Assembly (NCBI GenBank): GCA_003427395.1
Contig: BFEA01001091.1
Location: forward strand, 33,812 to 70,564
Origin: Chara braunii
Lineage: Eukaryota; Streptophyta; Charophyceae; Charales; Characeae
Reading direction: 5' to 3'
DNA: 36,753 nucleotides
Under the pieces are notes generated by a model. That model ran no database searches. It was not told the DNA's origin and was given only the letters and a program-made list of their open reading frames with translations. Position 1 is the first letter of the stretch, and each line of letters begins with the position of its first letter. Shown here piece after piece: positions 33,443 to 36,753 of the stretch. Position numbers and translations under genes: made by a program.

Positions 33443-33727
33443 GTCTATCCGTCACTTCAGGAGCGTGGGCTCGATCAACACCAGAAAGCTCACGATCATG
33501 GGCACTTTTCACAGAATCGTGGCGAATACTTAGTCACGCGAAGACATAACAGCGGTATTAAAGTTGCAAGTTACGGAGCTTGAACTGCTGGAATTCCCAT
33601 GCAGGTTATCCGAACGGACATTCTGGCGTATATCAAGAATTGCAAGGACAAAGACGTTCGGGATACATTCATCAAATTCCTGAAGAACGAGGACAAAGAC
33701 GAAACAAGCAGAAAAAGAAAGCGGTGA
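33443..33727 (+). other. Candidate exon region of an unidentified gene
   Basis: A TC microsatellite ending in TTAG (33417-33442) would make a strong splice acceptor. The 46 codons after it are open (VYPSLQERGLDQHQKAHDHG onward), ending at TGA 33581. A second coding-like piece follows: ATG at 33599, 42 codons, containing IRTDILAYIKNCKDKDVRD and a basic RKRKR tail, ending at TGA 33725-33727. CCCATGCAG at 33595-33603 could instead be an acceptor for a last exon. I recognise no family. The case is only open frame, plausible splice context and a lysine/aspartate-rich sequence unlike the flanking repeats. Confidence 0.25.
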
Positions 33728-34090
33728 TGTAAATTATTGAAAATTATTGTAAATTATTGTAAATTATTGTAAATAACTGCACTTGGAATACAGGCTCCGA
33801 AAAATCGAGATCACATACACAGAAAATCAGCAGATAAGTACATACCTGATAATACGACGAACAAAACAAAACAAAACAAACAAAAAGAAAGAAACAAACA
33901 ACGATTAGCACATAATTCCTTGTAATAAAAATAATTCCTTGTAATTAAAAGAATTTAAATAATATAAAATAAAAATAAAAATAAAAATAAAAATAAAAAT
34001 AATAAAAATGAAATGAAATAAAATAAAATGAAATAAAATAAAACAAAAAATAAAGTAAAATAAAATGAAATGAAATAAAATAAAATAGCA
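33728..34090. repeat. AT-rich simple repeats
   Basis: A 10-base AAATTATTGT unit is repeated about five times (33730-33776). Further on are AAAAT pentamers (about 33963-34000) and AAATG/AAATA variants to about 34085. Confidence 0.88.
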
Positions 34091-34339
34091 CAGTCAAGAC
34101 AGTGGCATAAGAAAAGAAAGACGGAATGACGAAGGAATTTCCCGAGCATGTAAAATATTATAACCAAGGAAGAACGCAGGAGAGAGATGAAAAACGGAGT
34201 AAAGTTTTTTGGCTCTACAACCAGAGTGGGGATTAGTACATGGATGAATCCGCGGAAGGTATTCCGTGAAGAGAATTGAAAGTAGGAAGAAGTGTTATCT
34301 ACGGATAGAATTAGAGATATAATACTACGGAGATGGGGA

Positions 34340-34960
34340 TTGGAGACAGGAAGATGTCGGGTGAAATGGTAAAATATGGAGGGACTGTAAGAAAAATATG
34401 AGAGGAACTATATCTACACAGAAAGGACTACGGGATTTATCGTCGGAAGCAAGGATATTGGGAAAATACGAAGGAGGGACTTTTTGTCAAAATAGGATAA
34501 TCCAAGGACTACAGTATTTATCGCCTAAAGCAAGGATGAGCCAGGTGAAATTGTAAAATACGGAGGAGGGACTTTTAAGAAAAATACGATAGGAGTTATA
34601 TCCAGACAGGAAAGAAAAGTACGATAGGAATTATATCCAGACAAAAAAGACTATGTGAGTTATCGTCTGAAGCAAGGATGAGTCGAGAAAGTGGAAAATA
34701 CGGAGGGACATTTGACAAAATTGGATAGAAATTATATCCAGATAGAAAGGACTACGGGACTCATCGTCGAAAGCAAGGATGATACGGGCAAAAATGTAAA
34801 AAACGAAGGAGGGACTTTAGGAGAATACGATAGGAATTAGATCTAAAAGACTATGGGATGATCGTGGGTAGCAGGGAGGATGCGGGCGAAATTGTAAAAT
34901 ACGGGGAAGGGATGTTGTGAAAAATAGGATGATAAGTATATCCAGATAAAAAGTGCGTGA
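34340..34960. repeat. Degenerate ~95-bp satellite, about six copies
   Basis: The anchor AAAATACGGAGGAGGGAC, in diverged forms, recurs near 34371, 34463, 34555, 34695, 34798 and 34896. Each interval also contains AGGA(A/G)TTATATCCAGA, GACTACGGGA-like and AGCAAGGATGA-like sequence. One interval is longer because ACGATAGGAATTATATCCAG is duplicated inside it. No coding potential is seen. Confidence 0.85.
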
Positions 34961-35301
34961 ATAGAAAGGGAGTTACGGGAAGGGTTCAGCAGATAGGAGC
35001 AGAGACAAAAGGAGAGAGAACTGCAAGAGTAGGAGGACACTTGGGAGATGAGCATCCAGCGGCCGAAGGTGTGACGACGGAATTCTGCGACCAAGGACGT
35101 GATGAAAGAGTATACTACAGGTTAGAGGAAGGATAGGTGGGGAAGAACTGGAGGTGTACGGTATAAATACCTAGATAATGGCTGGGACGATTACCTGAGC
35201 AGAGAGGCAGAACGGTGATCGCGACTTGTTGTTGTCGCATGCCATGGGCAGGACGTGTATTATGTGAGTAAAGCCTCGCACGTATTGTCCAAATCGCAGG
35301 T

Positions 35302-35304
<3 letters not shown>

Positions 35305-35359
<55 letters not shown>

Positions 35360-35363
35360 TGTG
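35305..35363. repeat. CT then GT dinucleotide microsatellite
   Basis: A CT run of about 38 bases continues directly into a GT run of about 22. Confidence 0.95.
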
Positions 35364-35489
35364 TATCTGTGAGTGGCTGTGTACCGCCAAAAAGCAAGAT
35401 CTGCAGCAGCAGGTGAATGTGGAGGACGGCCAAAACACGAAAACCCTTTCTAGCATCAGTGTAACTGTGAGGGTGGTCTTTCCTTCACT

Positions 35490-35640
35490 CCCAAGGCTGA
35501 GGGATATTGGCATCCAAGGCAGAAGGATGAAGGAGGAGACAGGATAAAGTGGAGGATGGTCATCCTTCTGTCTTCCACATCATTCTTCTCCTCCACTTCA
35601 TCCTTCTGACTTGGATGCCAATATCCATCAGCCTGGGGAA
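35490..35640. repeat. Fold-back repeat with ~50-bp arms
   Basis: GGCTGAGGGATATTGGCATC and the bases to GGAGGAG (about 35492-35537) reappear inverted as CTCCTCC...GATGCCAATATCCATCAGCC (about 35588-35634). A third, diverged direct copy (GGCTCTGCGATATTGCCCTC) is at about 35714. Confidence 0.88.
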
Positions 35641-35810
35641 AGAGGAGGAGGAACTAGAACATGAAAACCCTTGTAGTCTTTCCAGCCCGTTGGCCTCTCG
35701 CGCCCTCTCCCGAGGCTCTGCGATATTGCCCTCACAGGCAGACAAATGAAGTGCCGGCCAAAGATGATGCGGATGAGCTGAACCGGAGAAGGATGACAAA
35801 GAGCAAAAGT

Positions 35811-36329
35811 ATATGGAGGACTGGGTCGATAAAGATGAGGGACCATGGCCAAACAGAACAGACAGCGAGACGGAAATCAATAAAGAGAAGGATAGACGAA
35901 ATCACCATAGCCTTCTCTTCCCCCTTTTCCCCTCCAACTCCTTCCACGTCAGCATCCTCATCCTCCTACCACCCTCTCGTAGTCGTCATCATTAATCAAT
36001 CCACCCTCTTCCCCCCAAGTCTTCCCCGTCCCATCTCTTCGACCTCCCACCTTATCTTCTAATAATCCATCCCTTATCCATTTCTTTCCTTTCCCGCGCT
36101 CTCATGGAGTTAGGAGGAGAACATACGGATCCATGGCTTCCGCATGGAACAAGACATCCAGATGCTGACGTGGAGGAGAAAGCGAAGAGAAGGCTGACGT
36201 AGAGGAGGACAACAGAGAAACCATGTAGAGGAGGAATATATGGAAGAAGACCGGGAGGAAGGACCATGGTGACGCGAAACAGAAAGAAAAACGTCATAAA
36301 CGGAAAGAAAAACGAAACCATCATAGCCA
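35811..36329. repeat. Diverged direct and inverted duplications
   Basis: TATATGGAGGACTGG...GGGACCATGGCC...ACCATAGCC (35811-35910) resembles TATATGGAAGAAGACC...GGACCATGG...CATCATAGCC (36238-36329) in direct orientation. Between them, TCCACGTCAGCATC (35943-35956) faces its exact inverse GATGCTGACGTGGA (36161-36174), with pairing continuing through CCTTCTCTTC and GAAGAGAAGG. Confidence 0.75.
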
Positions 36330-36441
36330 CCCACTCCGTTTCCCATCCAGATTCTTCCTGCCGCCGGCAACGTCATACAACTACCCCCCCTCCTCTCACT
36401 CGCTGCAAGAAAACCGAAGACGTTCTCCGCCCGTCGTATTC

Positions 36442-36484
<43 letters not shown>

Positions 36485-36753
36485 AATATATATTGTCACA
36501 TTGTGAATCAGAGCGCAAGAACGGGGAAAGAAAAAGGAAAAGGAAAAAAGGGGGAGGGGGAAGAGGAAAGGAAAGCTCCACCTGTTCATAACCTCTTACG
36601 TACAAGGCCAGCCACGTGGATGACAGGTTGAGCGCTGGCTGCCCCCATCCCCGTGTGTCACAAGGACCCACTTGCACGCAGCCAAAAGGCAAAGAGGTAA
36701 AGAAGGGGAGGAGGAAACCAAACCTGACAGGGAAAGAAAGATAGGGAAATAAA
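36330..36753. repeat. Flank with a TC microsatellite; no gene seen
   Basis: A CT run lies at about 36445-36482. The remainder is purine-rich on the plus strand, with no recognisable protein or RNA gene. Confidence 0.8.

Overview
The window looks like nuclear DNA from a streptophyte, most plausibly a charophyte alga such as Chara; this is an inference. The two intact genes read closest to plant versions. Captured mitochondrial fragments include rps11, the 3' end of a plant-type mitochondrial small-subunit rRNA and ccmC. The remainder is transposons, microsatellites, locally duplicated DNA and a 100-base N gap, as in a large, repeat-rich plant genome. Coding density is very low.

Layout. 1-950 is AT-rich with a GA microsatellite. 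959-3444 (minus) is a decayed hAT transposase (BED finger, DUF659, hAT dimerisation region) with in-frame stops and frameshifts. 3630-4505 is low-quality sequence plus TC, TA and CTAT microsatellites. 4507-9880 is an unusual compound array: purine GGA tracts, conserved blocks, CAAT arrays facing ATTG arrays around a short palindrome, then pyrimidine CCT tracts. Two separate mitochondrial insertions lie in its GGA tracts: an rps11 piece with an in-frame stop (5808-6095), and a mosaic of the rrn18 3' end plus antisense ccmC (about 7390-8096). 9880-13090 has no recognisable gene but several small duplications and an assembly gap.

The two apparently functional genes are both minus-strand single-exon reading frames. 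13091-14071 encodes a BCNT/SWC5 (CFDP1) protein of the SWR1 chromatin-remodelling complex. 19610-20218 encodes the 25-kDa cleavage factor Im subunit (CFIm25/CFIS), the UGUA-binding Nudix-fold protein of mRNA 3'-end processing. The end of the CFIm25 gene is repeated three times downstream and its upstream flank is duplicated. The 5.5 kb between the genes holds a 78-bp triplicate repeat, a GT-rich repeat cluster and a pyrimidine minisatellite.

20.6-24.7 kb is intergenic, with a CATA array, a pair of MITEs with long terminal inverted repeats, and a 108-bp duplication. 24750-32064 is a structurally complete L1-type LINE with 5' UTR, ORF1 (zinc knuckle), ORF2 (endonuclease, reverse transcriptase, C-terminal zinc-binding domain), 3' UTR repeats and an A-rich tail. 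A perfect 13-bp target-site duplication flanks it, but both ORFs are broken and the reverse transcriptase carries a 176-bp internal tandem duplication. Beyond it are a Tourist-like MITE with TAA target duplications, a perfect hairpin, possible small exons, a degenerate ~95-bp satellite and fold-back repeats.

The genes form no operon or pathway. The two housekeeping genes are isolated in transposon- and satellite-rich DNA, and the most unusual structure is the palindromic compound array that has captured mitochondrial DNA at least twice.
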